Shown piece after piece: positions 1 through 7,661 of a stretch of 15,216 nucleotides of DNA. The position numbers were made by a program, and so were the translations under genes. Positions within the stretch are counted from its first letter, which is position 1. Every line of letters starts with the position of its first letter. This DNA is from an uncultured Collinsella sp. GTDB lineage: Bacteria > Actinomycetota > Coriobacteriia > Coriobacteriales > Coriobacteriaceae. The notes beneath the pieces are model-generated. The model made no database searches. It was not told where the DNA came from and worked only from the letters and a program-made list of their open reading frames with translations. Where the stretch lies: assembly GCA_900549345.1 (NCBI GenBank), contig UROC01000045.1:1-15216 (forward strand), read 5' to 3'.

Positions 1-3
1 AAA

Positions 4-41
4 AACGGCGCCCGCCGGCGATGTTGCCGGCGGGCGCCGTT
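4..41 (-). terminator. Rho-independent terminator of the galK-galT operon
   Basis: A perfect 16-bp inverted repeat (arms 4-19 and 26-41, almost all G/C) encloses a 6-nt loop at 20-25. Read on the minus strand, the stem is followed directly by a run of Ts (the A-run at 1-5). It sits 46 bp past the galT stop, which fits the end of the galK-galT transcript. Confidence 0.92.
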
Positions 42-87
42 GTCTTGAAGACGAAATGATCCGTTTTCCTCCGTCTCCAAGGGATCA

Positions 88-1716
88 TTACAGCGAGTCG
101 ATAAAGCGCTGTTGGGCGGCGCGGCCGGCTTCGTCCCACTTAAAGACGCCGGCGTTGTCGAGTACGTGGCCAAACACCACGCCGACCTCCTCGTGCAGGA
201 TATCGATGGCGTTGTCCGCCGTAAGCTCGTCGGCGCGGCGGGCAAAAACGTCCTCGGCCCATGCGGCGTGGCTGCGGCAAAGATCATCGCCCTCGAGCGA
301 GCCGGCGAGATCGTAGCTGGCATCGGCCTTGGCCGCCAGCAGGTGCTCGCGGACAGCGCCGAGCTCGGGAACCAAGCGCGGCGGCAGAATGGCCAGGCCC
401 ATGACCTCGATCAGGCCGATGTTCTCCTTCTTAATGTGGTGGTACTCGGCATGCGGGTGGAACACACCCAGCGGATGCTCGTCGGTCGTGATGTTGCAGC
501 GAAGCGCCAGGTAGGCCTCGTAAATCTCGCCGCCGGCGTTGCCGCGGGAGTCCACGCGGCGGATGACGGGCGTCACGGTGTTGTGCGCCACGCCATCGGC
601 TGTGTGCGCGATGACGCCCACCGACTCGTCGGTCCACTCGCGCCAGGCGAGGATAATCTTCTCGGCAGCGTCGAGCAGCTGAGCGCGGTCATGCGTGCGC
701 AGGCGCAGCACCGAGAGCGGCCACTGCAGCACGGTGCCGCTGACCTGGTCAAAACCGGGCACGCTAAACTGCGAGACCTCGGCGGCGTGCATCATGGGGA
801 ACTCGTGCGCGCCACCCTGGAAGTGGTCGTGCGACAAGATTGAGCCGCCTACGATGGGCAGGTCGGCGTTAGAGCCGATGAAGTAATGCGGGAACAGGTC
901 CACAAAGTCGAGCAGGCAGGTCAGACCCTTGCGGTCGACGTGCATCGGACGATGCTCGGAGCTCATGGCAATGCAGTGCTCGTTAAAGTACGCGTACGGG
1001 CTGTACTGGAAGCCCCAGCGCTCGCCATTAAGCTGAATGGGAATAACGCGCAGGTTCTGACGGGCGGGATGAGCGCCTCCGTCGGCTGCGGCGGAGCGTC
1101 CGGGATACCCCTCGTTTTCGATGCAGAGCTGGCAGGCGGGATACTTCTCGCCCGTGTTCTTTGCGGCGCCGGCCGCGGCAATGTCGCGCGGGTCCTTCTC
1201 AGGCTTTGACAGGTTGATGGTGATCTCAAGATTGCCCCAGTTGGTGGGGGTGCTCCATTTGATGTTGCGCGCGATGGCGGCACGGCGCACGTAGCCGGCG
1301 TCGCAGCACAGGCCGTAGAACCAGTCGGTTGCGGCGCGGGGCTCGTTGACGCCCATACGTCCGTTGAACTCCTCGTTTACAACCGAAGGCCTCGGCATGA
1401 GCGCACCCATGATGCGCATGGCGATGCGGTCGCGGCCTGACGCCGTGTCCTCGGCGGCACCGTTGGTAACGGCGGCCTCGGAAAGCGCGGCAAGCGTGCC
1501 CTCCAGGTCAAAGTCGGGGAGTGTATCGGGGTGCAAGAGCGAAATCTTCTCGGTCTTGAGTGCCCAAGCCATGTCGAGTGCGGGGCCCGTGGCGCCGATG
1601 CACTCCAAAATGGTGTTGTATGCCCAGATCCGGTCGTCCTGGCCGATCATCGATCGGTGGATGGCGTACTCGATCAGGTTCTGCGCGGCCTCTCGCACGT
1701 CAGTCATTACAGCCAT
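88..1716 (-). CDS. galT: Galactose-1-phosphate uridylyltransferase, class II
   Basis: This 542-aa cytoplasmic enzyme exchanges UMP between UDP-glucose and galactose-1-phosphate, the second step of the Leloir pathway. It belongs to the class II (Gram-positive) GalT group. A cysteine pair CQLC followed by ENEGYPGR lies at about 195-207. The active-site motif SHDHFQGG at 295-302 holds the histidine that carries the uridylyl group, here in the H-x-H-F-Q form of the class. At 542 aa it is somewhat longer than most class II members (about 490-500 aa). The ATG at 1716 has GGGGG 10 nt upstream. A second in-frame ATG at 1707 overlaps the galK stop as TAATG, so translation is probably coupled to galK by reinitiation. 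The gene ends just before a strong terminator. Confidence 0.95.
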   Translation of the reverse strand: MAVMTDVREAAQNLIEYAIHRSMIGQDDRIWAYNTILECIGATGPALDMAWALKTEKISLLHPDTLPDFDLEGTLAALSEAAVTNGAAEDTASGRDRIAMRIMGALMPRPSVVNEEFNGRMGVNEPRAATDWFYGLCCDAGYVRRAAIARNIKWSTPTNWGNLEITINLSKPEKDPRDIAAAGAAKNTGEKYPACQLCIENEGYPGRSAAADGGAHPARQNLRVIPIQLNGERWGFQYSPYAYFNEHCIAMSSEHRPMHVDRKGLTCLLDFVDLFPHYFIGSNADLPIVGGSILSHDHFQGGAHEFPMMHAAEVSQFSVPGFDQVSGTVLQWPLSVLRLRTHDRAQLLDAAEKIILAWREWTDESVGVIAHTADGVAHNTVTPVIRRVDSRGNAGGEIYEAYLALRCNITTDEHPLGVFHPHAEYHHIKKENIGLIEVMGLAILPPRLVPELGAVREHLLAAKADASYDLAGSLEGDDLCRSHAAWAEDVFARRADELTADNAIDILHEEVGVVFGHVLDNAGVFKWDEAGRAAQQRFIDSL

Positions 1717-2912
1717 GCCGCGTAAGCCCCCTTGTCAGAGATGGCGTAGTGACGGGCAGAGCCCTCGCCCAGCCAGCCGTTCATCTTGGTAATAAAGGTG
1801 TCGACAAGCTCGAGCGGCACGAAGGCCTGGATGGTGCCACCAAAGCCGCCACCGTGAATGCGAACGGCGCCGCGGCCGTCGAGCACGTGCTCGGCCAGCG
1901 CCAGGGCATACATGGAAGGCTGCTCGGAACCCAGCTTGGCAACAACATTCTGCAGGTACATGGCAGAGCTGGCGCCGGACTCGCGCGTCAGGACCAAGAA
2001 CTGGTCAATGTCGCCAGCGTTCAGGGCTGCCCAGCGCTTGTCGACCAGGCCGTTCTCGTACCAGTAGTGAACGGCGCGCAGGCAAGCGCGGTCGCCCAGC
2101 TTGGCGCGCAGCTCGGGGAGCTTGGCGTCAAAGTCGGCAACGTTGACCTCGCACAGGCGTGCCTTGCCAAACTCGGCGGCGACGTCCTGCATCTCGCGCG
2201 GAACGGCGGCGTAGTCGTCGGTAGCCGCCACATGGTCGGCGCCAACCTTAACGAGCACGAGCGCATAGCCGTGATCCTCAAAGTTGAGCTCGAGCTTCTG
2301 GGTCTTAGGCTGAGCCTGATCCTCAAAGTCCATGTAGGCGAGGCCGCCCAGGCACACAGCCGCCTGATCCATAAGACCGCAGGGCTTGCCGTAATAGTTG
2401 TTCTCGGTGCGCTGGCTCATCTGGGCGAGCGCGACGGGCTCAATGGCGGGCGCGCCCCAGAGCGTCTCCATGGCGCGGCCGTAAGCCGCCTCGACAGCGG
2501 CGGAGCTAGAAAGGCCGCCACCCGAGGGGACGGAGCAGGTAAAGGCAAAGTCGAAGCCCTGGGGCTCAACGCCCAGAGCAGCGATTTCGTGGGCCATACC
2601 GCGCACGAGGCTTGCGGACGTGCCCTTCTCGGACTCTTGAATATCCAGCGTGTCGAGCGTGATCTCAAACGTAGGATAGCCCTCGTCGGCGACGCGAACC
2701 TTGTTGGAATCGGTCGCCACGGCAATGCCGTCGACGGCGACATCGAGCGAGCCGGCGATAACGTGGCCGCCCTCGTGGTCGGTGTGGTTGCCACTGATCT
2801 CGGAGCGGCCGGGCGCGTGCACATAGAGCACCTGGCGATCGCCGATGGGGCCAAACTCCTCCTCAAACAGCTTGGTGAGCGTGGCGAGTGTCTTTTCGTC
2901 GGGGGTGGTCAT
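1707..2912 (-). CDS. galK: Galactokinase (GHMP kinase family)
   Basis: This 401-aa cytoplasmic enzyme phosphorylates galactose with ATP to galactose-1-phosphate, the substrate of the next gene, galT. The substrate motif GRSEISGNHTDHEGG is at 35-49, the GHMP ATP loop SVPSGGGLSSSA at 127-138, CGLMDQ with the probable catalytic Asp182 at 178-183, and the C-terminal RIHGGGFGG at 351-359. The substrate motif differs from the E. coli type (GEHTDY): Asn42 replaces Glu and His46 replaces Tyr, a form I associate with clostridial galactokinases. The frame runs back to 2984, but the ATG at 2912 is preferred because AAAGGA lies 5 nt upstream and the protein then has the normal family length. The stop overlaps the galT start region. 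It is divergent from a LacI-type regulator that probably controls it. Confidence 0.95.
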   Translation of the reverse strand: MTTPDEKTLATLTKLFEEEFGPIGDRQVLYVHAPGRSEISGNHTDHEGGHVIAGSLDVAVDGIAVATDSNKVRVADEGYPTFEITLDTLDIQESEKGTSASLVRGMAHEIAALGVEPQGFDFAFTCSVPSGGGLSSSAAVEAAYGRAMETLWGAPAIEPVALAQMSQRTENNYYGKPCGLMDQAAVCLGGLAYMDFEDQAQPKTQKLELNFEDHGYALVLVKVGADHVAATDDYAAVPREMQDVAAEFGKARLCEVNVADFDAKLPELRAKLGDRACLRAVHYWYENGLVDKRWAALNAGDIDQFLVLTRESGASSAMYLQNVVAKLGSEQPSMYALALAEHVLDGRGAVRIHGGGFGGTIQAFVPLELVDTFITKMNGWLGEGSARHYAISDKGAYAAWL

Positions 2913-2957
2913 GAGGGTCCTTTCCTTGGCGCATACTGACGAGTTTTCCGTCGTAGT

Positions 2958-2970
2958 GAGTACGTTAACA
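2958..2970 (+). promoter_or_regulatory. Putative LacI-type operator, copy 1
   Basis: GAGTACGTTAACA, 13 bases with a central GTTAAC palindrome. It lies 46 bp upstream of the galK start, where a bound repressor could block galK transcription. The same 13-mer recurs twice more in this gap. Assignment to the neighbouring LacI-family protein is inferred from position. Confidence 0.6.
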
Positions 2971-3020
2971 ATCTGAAGCGGCATAAACTCAGCATCTACG
3001 ATGCCGCACGTTACGGGCTA

Positions 3021-3033
3021 TGTTAACGTACTC
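3021..3033 (-). promoter_or_regulatory. Putative LacI-type operator, copy 2 (inverted)
   Basis: The reverse complement reads GAGTACGTTAACA, identical over 13 bases to the other two copies. It shares one further base (a trailing T) with copy 3. It is 51 bp from copy 1, and its opposite orientation would suit a looped or cooperative arrangement. Confidence 0.6.
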
Positions 3034-3144
3034 ATAACACAACACTTATCACTTTTTGAGAATCTGGTAATCGGTAGAAATTCAGCCGTGAACGGTACTG
3101 CCGTATGGACTTATAAAGCAGAAGAGATGCAGATAGAAAAAGTA

Positions 3145-3157
3145 GAGTACGTTAACA
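3145..3157 (+). promoter_or_regulatory. Putative LacI-type operator, copy 3
   Basis: GAGTACGTTAACA again, 93 bp upstream of the regulator's GTG start. If the TATAAA at 3112 is the -10 box, this copy lies about 20-40 bases after the transcription start, a place suited to autorepression. Confidence 0.6.
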
Positions 3158-3250
3158 TGCGTCCGACGATAGTGGGCTTCGGCGCGGGGTGTATTTCTGC
3201 CCGGGCCGGCATTCACGCTATTCAGATCTCGCAAGGGTGAAGGTGATCCT

Positions 3251-4282
3251 GTGGCAAGGCGCCCGTCCAACGATACCAGTTCGCGTCCGGTCTCCATGGC
3301 CGACGTCGCCCGCGCTGCTGGCGTTTCACAGCAGACGGTTTCGCGCGTCGCCAACGGCTTGCCCAACGTTAACGAGCAGACGCGCCAGCGCGTGCAGGCC
3401 GCTATGCAAGAGCTCGGCTTTCGTCCGAGTTATGCCGGTCGCTCGCTGCGCGACGGTCGTTACCATTCGGTTGGCCTATGCGTCAACGATGTTACCAAGT
3501 TTGGCAACCTCTCAATGATCGACGGCATCGCCAGTGCTGCTCGTGAGCATAATTGCGCCATCACGCTGGTTGAGATGTCCAAGACCGAGGAGTTTTCGCT
3601 TGCCGAGGCCACGCGCCGTATGGCCGCGCTGCCCGTGGACGGCATCATCATCGGCATGAGTCGTATGGCGCCCGATTTTGAGACGTTTGATCCACTGCCG
3701 GGCATTGGCACGGTCATCGTTACCATGTACGCGCATCCGCGCGTGACCACAGTTGACTCTGATCATTACGGCTGCTCGCTATTGCTTATGGATCACCTGT
3801 TTGAGCTGGGGCACGAGCAGATTCGCTATATTGGCGGCCCGTCGTTCTCGGTCGACGAGCAATTTCGTCGCGCCGGTTGGCAGGATGCGCTCGAGCGTAA
3901 ACACATTAAGCCACAGGCGCCGTTCGAGGGCGACTGGTCTGCCAACAGCGGTTACGAGGCCGGCAGATATCTGGCCGAACACGACCGCACCATGACGGCG
4001 ATTTACGCGGCAAACGACCAGATGGCAAATGGCGCCATTGCAGCGCTGCGTGATAGCGGTCTGCGCGTGCCCGAGGACGTGAGCGTGGTGGGTGTCGATG
4101 ACTCGCTCGACGACTTTGTAGCACATAACGAGCTCACGACCGTGCGATTCGATCTGCATCAGCGCGGACGCGAGGTGTTCGAGCGCGCAGTTCCCAAGGC
4201 GGGGGCATCGGACAAAACCGTCGCCATTCGCATTCCCGGTCAGCTCATCGTTCGAAACACCACGGCAGCGCCGCGCGCATAG
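3251..4282 (+). CDS. LacI/GalR-family transcriptional regulator
   Basis: This 343-aa DNA-binding regulator probably controls the divergent galK-galT operon. The N-terminal LacI helix-turn-helix and hinge helix are at about 15-60: MADVARAAGVSQQTVSRVAN, then NEQTRQRVQAAMQELGFRP. Residues about 70-335 form the periplasmic-binding-protein-like sensor domain, with typical late elements such as AIYAANDQMANGAI and PEDVSVVGVDD. The start is GTG with AAGGTG 5 nt upstream. It stands alone on its strand, divergent from galK, with three identical operator-like sites in the gap. The inducer is likely galactose or a related sugar, judged only from the neighbours. Confidence 0.9.
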   Translation: MARRPSNDTSSRPVSMADVARAAGVSQQTVSRVANGLPNVNEQTRQRVQAAMQELGFRPSYAGRSLRDGRYHSVGLCVNDVTKFGNLSMIDGIASAAREHNCAITLVEMSKTEEFSLAEATRRMAALPVDGIIIGMSRMAPDFETFDPLPGIGTVIVTMYAHPRVTTVDSDHYGCSLLLMDHLFELGHEQIRYIGGPSFSVDEQFRRAGWQDALERKHIKPQAPFEGDWSANSGYEAGRYLAEHDRTMTAIYAANDQMANGAIAALRDSGLRVPEDVSVVGVDDSLDDFVAHNELTTVRFDLHQRGREVFERAVPKAGASDKTVAIRIPGQLIVRNTTAAPRA

Positions 4283-4365
4283 TTTTCGCAGGTCAACGGC
4301 TCGGCGTTGCATATCAATAACAATCGGTAAGGATGCCGGCAGATAGCCGTGACTATGAAGGCGAG

Positions 4366-4374
4366 TGCTATGAT
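4366..4374 (+). promoter_or_regulatory. Extended -10 promoter of the flavodiiron gene
   Basis: TGCTATGAT is an extended -10 box (TGn plus TATGAT, one mismatch to TATAAT). Initiation would fall near 4381, leaving a leader of about 30 nt that carries the AGGAGG ribosome binding site at 4397-4402. No good -35 hexamer is seen at 17-18 bp, as often holds for extended -10 promoters. Confidence 0.5.
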
Positions 4375-4411
4375 AGACGGGTTCATTTGTCTATCTAGGA
4401 GGCTTTGCCTG

Positions 4412-5572
4412 ATGGAGATCACCAAGGATATCCGCTACATTGGCGTTGACGATCATGACATCGACCTGTTCGAGGGCCAGTACGATGTGTCCGAGAACGG
4501 TATGGCATACAACAGCTACGTTATCTTGGGCGAGAAGATCGCTGTCGCCGATTCGGTCGATGGCGGATTTGTCGACGAGTGGCTCGGCAACCTCGAGGCC
4601 GCGCTCGACGGCCGTACGCCCGACTACCTGGTCGTCCATCACATGGAGCCCGATCACTCCGCCGGTATCGCCGCCTTTATGGAGCGCTATCCCCAGGCAC
4701 AGATCGTGGCCAGCATGGGCGCCTTCCGCATGATGGTCAACTTCTTTGGCACCGATTTCCCCGAGCGCAAGATGGTCGTCAAAGAGGGCGATGTGCTCGA
4801 CCTGGGCGGCCACAGCCTGACCTTTGTTGGCGCTCCCAACGTTCACTGGCCCGAGGTGCTCTTCTCCTACGAGGCCACCGACAAAGTGCTCTTTAGTGCC
4901 GACGGCTTTGGCAAGTTTGGCGCCAACGACATCGAGGATCCGGAAGGGTGGGCTTGCGAAGCTCGCCGCTACTACTTTGGCATCGTTGGTAAGTTCGGCA
5001 AGTTCGTGCAGGCCGTGCTTAAGAAGGCCGCCGATCTGGACATCCAGATCATCTGCCCGCTTCATGGCCCCGTGCTGACCGAGAACCTGGGCTACTACCT
5101 CGACACCTACAACACCTGGTCGAGCTATCAGCCCGAGGACGAGGGCATCACGATTGCCTATGCGAGCGTGTACGGCCATCTGAAGGCTGCCGTTGAGGAG
5201 CTCGCATCCGCGCTTGAGGCTCGCGGTCAGAAGGTCTCCGTCTTTGACCTGGCTCGCGACGACATGGCCGAGGCCGTTGAGGATGCGTTCCGCTACGACC
5301 GTCTGGTGCTCGCTTCCATCACCTATCAGGGCGAGATCTTCCCGTTCATGAGCACCTTTATCCACACGCTTGCCGAGCACGCCTATCAGAACCGTACGGT
5401 GGCACTCGTCGAGGCCGGCTCCTGGGCACCTGCCGCCGCTAAGGTTATGACCAAGGAGCTCGAGGGCATGAATGACATCACCCTGACGCAGAACAAAGTG
5501 ACCGTCCTGGGTTCGCTCAACGACACCTCGCGCGCTCAGATAGAGGCCCTCGCTGACGAGCTTTCCAAGTAG
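4412..5572 (+). CDS. Flavodiiron protein (A-type; oxygen/nitric oxide reductase)
   Basis: This 386-aa soluble enzyme reduces O2 to water and/or NO to N2O. The N-terminal metallo-beta-lactamase-like domain carries a complete set of diiron ligands: His77, Glu79, Asp81 and His82 in HMEPDH, His145 in NVHWPE, Asp164 in FSADGFG and His218 in CPLHGP. Residues from about 246 form the flavodoxin domain that binds FMN (IAYASVYGHLKAAVEEL; later GSWAPAAAK). There is no C-terminal rubredoxin or flavin reductase extension, so it is class A and needs an external electron donor not encoded here. The ATG at 4412 has a perfect AGGAGG 9 nt upstream; an upstream in-frame ATG at 4349 lies before the promoter and is rejected. 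The gene is monocistronic. O2 versus NO preference cannot be read from the sequence. Confidence 0.94.
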   Translation: MEITKDIRYIGVDDHDIDLFEGQYDVSENGMAYNSYVILGEKIAVADSVDGGFVDEWLGNLEAALDGRTPDYLVVHHMEPDHSAGIAAFMERYPQAQIVASMGAFRMMVNFFGTDFPERKMVVKEGDVLDLGGHSLTFVGAPNVHWPEVLFSYEATDKVLFSADGFGKFGANDIEDPEGWACEARRYYFGIVGKFGKFVQAVLKKAADLDIQIICPLHGPVLTENLGYYLDTYNTWSSYQPEDEGITIAYASVYGHLKAAVEELASALEARGQKVSVFDLARDDMAEAVEDAFRYDRLVLASITYQGEIFPFMSTFIHTLAEHAYQNRTVALVEAGSWAPAAAKVMTKELEGMNDITLTQNKVTVLGSLNDTSRAQIEALADELSK

Positions 5573-5594
5573 CGATTTGTTAGCTTTTGATGTG

Positions 5595-5629
5595 AAAACC
5601 ACCACAAAGGCACCTTTGTGGTGGTTTTT
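5595..5629. terminator. Bidirectional terminator between flavodiiron gene and deoR-type gene
   Basis: Arms 5595-5608 and 5615-5628 pair perfectly (AAAACCACCACAAA / TTTGTGGTGGTTTT), with a 6-nt loop. The T-run serves the plus-strand flavodiiron gene and the A-run serves the convergent minus-strand regulator, whose stop codon is at 5632-5634. Confidence 0.9.
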
Positions 5630-5631
5630 GT

Positions 5632-6435
5632 TTAAGCGCCGGCGATGACGAGATTTGGGCGGGCGTCGTCGGCGGTCTCGGCGATTGAGGTGGCGACGGC
5701 GCCATCGGGATCACGGTCCATCACGATGGTGTCGACATCGGTCAGCTCGGCAAAGCGGTACATGCCGCGTCCGTTAACCTTGCTGGCGTCCATAAGGGCG
5801 ACGCTTTGACGGGCGGCACCGACCATAGCCGCTTTGGTCTCGGCCATCTGCGGAAAGTCGGTCGTAAAGCCGCAGCTGGGAACAAAAGCTCCAGGGCACA
5901 TGACGGCAAGATCGGCGTGGACCATTTGGAGCGCCTGCATAGTGAGCGGTCCGTACAGATAACGATGGCCTTTGCGCAGCGCCCCGCCCGGCATGACGAC
6001 ATCGACTAAGGGCATGCTCTCGTCGATGTAATCGGCAATGGTAATGTCGGCCGTGATGACGGTGATGCCATCGCGCTGGTCGAGGAGCCGGACGAACTCG
6101 AGCGCTGTGGTGCCCGAGTCGACGAGCAGAGTGTCACCATTGCCGACGAGTTCAATGGCGCTTTGCGCGATGGCCTGCTTGGCGGCGACGTTGACATTGA
6201 TGCGGCGATCCTGCGTGGAAACGGTCAGGCGTTTGTGGAGCGATACGGCACCGCCATGCGTGCGGCGCAGCTTGCCGGACTCCGCGAGGGCGTCCAGGTC
6301 GGCTCGGGCGGTGACGGAGGACACGCCAAAGGTCTGGGCGATTTCTGCTACCTGCACCGAGGCATTATGATCGAGCATCTCCATGATGGCGGAACGACGC
6401 TCGTCGGCGAAAGCTCGGGTTGTTGCGTGGGCCAT
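5632..6435 (-). CDS. DeoR-family transcriptional regulator
   Basis: This 267-aa regulator has an N-terminal winged helix at about 13-63: RRSAIMEML, VAEIAQTFGVSSVTARADLD, then the family hallmark LRRTHGGAV. The C-terminal DeoR sensor domain, related to sugar-phosphate isomerases, includes DTLLVDSGTTALEFV at 101-115. DeoR-type proteins usually repress sugar-metabolism genes and are released by phosphorylated sugars. It is divergent from a class II aldolase gene, so control of that gene by a hexose or pentose phosphate is the natural inference. The ATG at 6435 has GGAG 7 nt upstream. The gene shares a terminator with the flavodiiron gene. Confidence 0.9.
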   Translation of the reverse strand: MAHATTRAFADERRSAIMEMLDHNASVQVAEIAQTFGVSSVTARADLDALAESGKLRRTHGGAVSLHKRLTVSTQDRRINVNVAAKQAIAQSAIELVGNGDTLLVDSGTTALEFVRLLDQRDGITVITADITIADYIDESMPLVDVVMPGGALRKGHRYLYGPLTMQALQMVHADLAVMCPGAFVPSCGFTTDFPQMAETKAAMVGAARQSVALMDASKVNGRGMYRFAELTDVDTIVMDRDPDGAVATSIAETADDARPNLVIAGA

Positions 6436-6770
6436 ATCTGCTCCATCATCGTCTGAAATTTGCAGGAATTGTGTTGACTCTATTTTCGTTCATTTTCTTT
6501 TTGAGTAAGAAAATACCTTTCGATTACTTATCTTTTCTATAAAAGAAAGACGATCAAGGCTCAAAACTCAATATCGAACACGCGCGCTCGGGTTCGATCC
6601 CTTCCGTTTGCTTTTCAAAAATGAAGGTTGAACCTCGCGCGATGACAATATCTCGCACGTGCAAAGCCGCTGAATTTCATACAATGAGCGCAGCAAAACG
6701 CAAGGTAAAACGCCTTGTGAACAACTACGCCCGATGTCCAGATGCGGGCGAGGGAGAGGAGCAAACGCTC
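6436..6770. promoter_or_regulatory. Divergent deoR/aldolase control region and long aldolase leader
   Basis: This 335-bp gap has a strikingly A/T-rich core at about 6470-6550. It holds repeated TTTC-type elements (TTTTCGTTCATTTTC at 6483-6497, CTTTCGATT at 6517-6525, CTTTTC at 6532-6537 region), a perfect 8-bp inverted repeat ATTTTCTT/AAGAAAAT at 6492-6499 and 6507-6514, and TATAAA at 6538-6543. Repeated TTTC elements are typical of several DeoR-family operators, so this is the likely binding site. From about 6550 to 6770 lies a long leader with a hairpin (ATCGAAC 6573-6579 / GTTCGAT 6592-6598). I recognise no riboswitch class. Confidence 0.5.
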
Positions 6771-7628
6771 ATGGCACTTGTTACCACCGAAAAGATGCTC
6801 AAGGACGCTCAGGCCGGCCACTACGCCGTCGGCGCGTTCAACGTCGAGAACCTCGAGTTTGTTATGGCCGTTCTGGCCGCTGCCGAGGAGACCAAGTCCC
6901 CCGTCATCATGCAGACCACCCCGGGCACCATCAAGACCGCTGGTCTGGACTACTTCTACGGCATGGTCAAGGCTGCCGCCGAGCGCGCTTCCGTGCCCGT
7001 CGCTCTGCACCTCGATCACGGCGATGGCTATGACCGCTGCATGCAGGCTTTCCGCACTGGCTACACCTCCGTCATGATCGACGGCTCGCACGAGTCCTTC
7101 GAGGACAACATCGCCCTGACCAAGTCCGTCGCCGATGCTGGCCGCGCCATGGGCGTGCCTGTCGAGGCTGAGCTCGGCAAGGTCGGCGGCAAGGAGGACG
7201 ACGGTCCCGCGGTTGAGGGCGAGAGCCCCTACACCGATCCTGCCGAGGCCAAGGAGTTCGTCGAGCGCACTGGCTGCACCTCCCTCGCTATTGGCGTTGG
7301 CACCAGCCACGGCGTGTACACGAGCGATCCGCACATCGAGCAGTCCGTGGTCAAGGCCATCCGCGACGCCGTCGACGTGCCGCTGGTCCTGCACGGCACC
7401 TCCGGTGTGCCCGATGAGCAGGTTGCCGAGGCCGTGAAGAACGGCATCTGCAAGGTTAACTACGCCACTGAGCTGCGTCAGGCCTACACCAAGGGCTTCA
7501 TGGCCTACATGGCCGAGAACCCCGCCTGCTTCGATCCCAAGAAGCCGGCCAAGGAGGGCATGCGTGAGATCACCGAGCTGGTTAAGATCCGCATGACCAA
7601 CCTCAACTCTGTGGGCAAAGCAGAGTAA
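6771..7628 (+). CDS. fba: Class II fructose-1,6-/tagatose-1,6-bisphosphate aldolase
   Basis: This 285-aa zinc aldolase splits a ketohexose bisphosphate into dihydroxyacetone phosphate and glyceraldehyde 3-phosphate. The length and residue positions match the short class IIB family (B. subtilis FbaA, E. coli GatY/KbaY). Catalytic Asp82 and zinc ligand His83 lie in HLDHGD, His180 in GTSHGVY and His208 in LHGTSG. VEAELGKVGG at 131-140 holds a further conserved Glu. Strongly biased, C-ending codons suggest very high expression, which favours the glycolytic fructose enzyme over a tagatose pathway enzyme; no tagatose kinase or isomerase is in the window. The ATG at 6771 has AGGAG 9 nt upstream. The frame extends back to 6621, but that part is poorly coding. 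It is divergent from the DeoR-type regulator. Confidence 0.93.
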   Translation: MALVTTEKMLKDAQAGHYAVGAFNVENLEFVMAVLAAAEETKSPVIMQTTPGTIKTAGLDYFYGMVKAAAERASVPVALHLDHGDGYDRCMQAFRTGYTSVMIDGSHESFEDNIALTKSVADAGRAMGVPVEAELGKVGGKEDDGPAVEGESPYTDPAEAKEFVERTGCTSLAIGVGTSHGVYTSDPHIEQSVVKAIRDAVDVPLVLHGTSGVPDEQVAEAVKNGICKVNYATELRQAYTKGFMAYMAENPACFDPKKPAKEGMREITELVKIRMTNLNSVGKAE

Positions 7629-7661
7629 CAGCAAGGGTACTCCGACTCAAAATAGATCCCG

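Larger units (their letters stand above)
2913..3250. promoter_or_regulatory. Divergent control region between galK and lacI-type regulator
   Basis: This 338-bp A/T-richer gap separates two divergent start codons and has no convincing gene. It contains three copies of a 13-base motif listed separately as operators. A TATAAA at 3112-3117 could be the -10 of the regulator gene, but its -35 is poor (GTGAAC at 18 bp). I could not assign a clear galK promoter. Short open frames inside have no ribosome binding site and no family signature. Confidence 0.6.

Noticed and set aside
1560..2939. Long plus-strand open frame opposite galK and galT
   Set aside because: It lies antisense to two well-supported enzymes, arises from GC-rich codon structure, and has no family motif.
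4298..4351. Possible terminator after the lacI-type gene (ACGGCT/AGCCGT)
   Set aside because: There are only 6 outer base pairs, a long irregular loop and no T-run.
4391..5605. 404-codon minus-strand open frame opposite the flavodiiron gene
   Set aside because: It is a mirror of a strongly coding plus-strand gene with all catalytic residues, and shows no recognisable domain.
6585..6602. GGGTTCGATCCC resembles a tRNA T-arm
   Set aside because: The flanking 5-base stems do not pair properly, and no acceptor, D-arm or anticodon arm is found around it.
6621..6770. Upstream in-frame ATG extending the aldolase by 50 residues
   Set aside because: The extension is not coding-like, lacks a ribosome binding site, and would break the match to the 285-aa family length; AGGAG precedes the ATG at 6771.
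6615..7634. 339-codon minus-strand open frame opposite the aldolase
   Set aside because: It is a low-complexity Gly/Leu/His-rich translation typical of an antisense shadow of a highly codon-biased gene.
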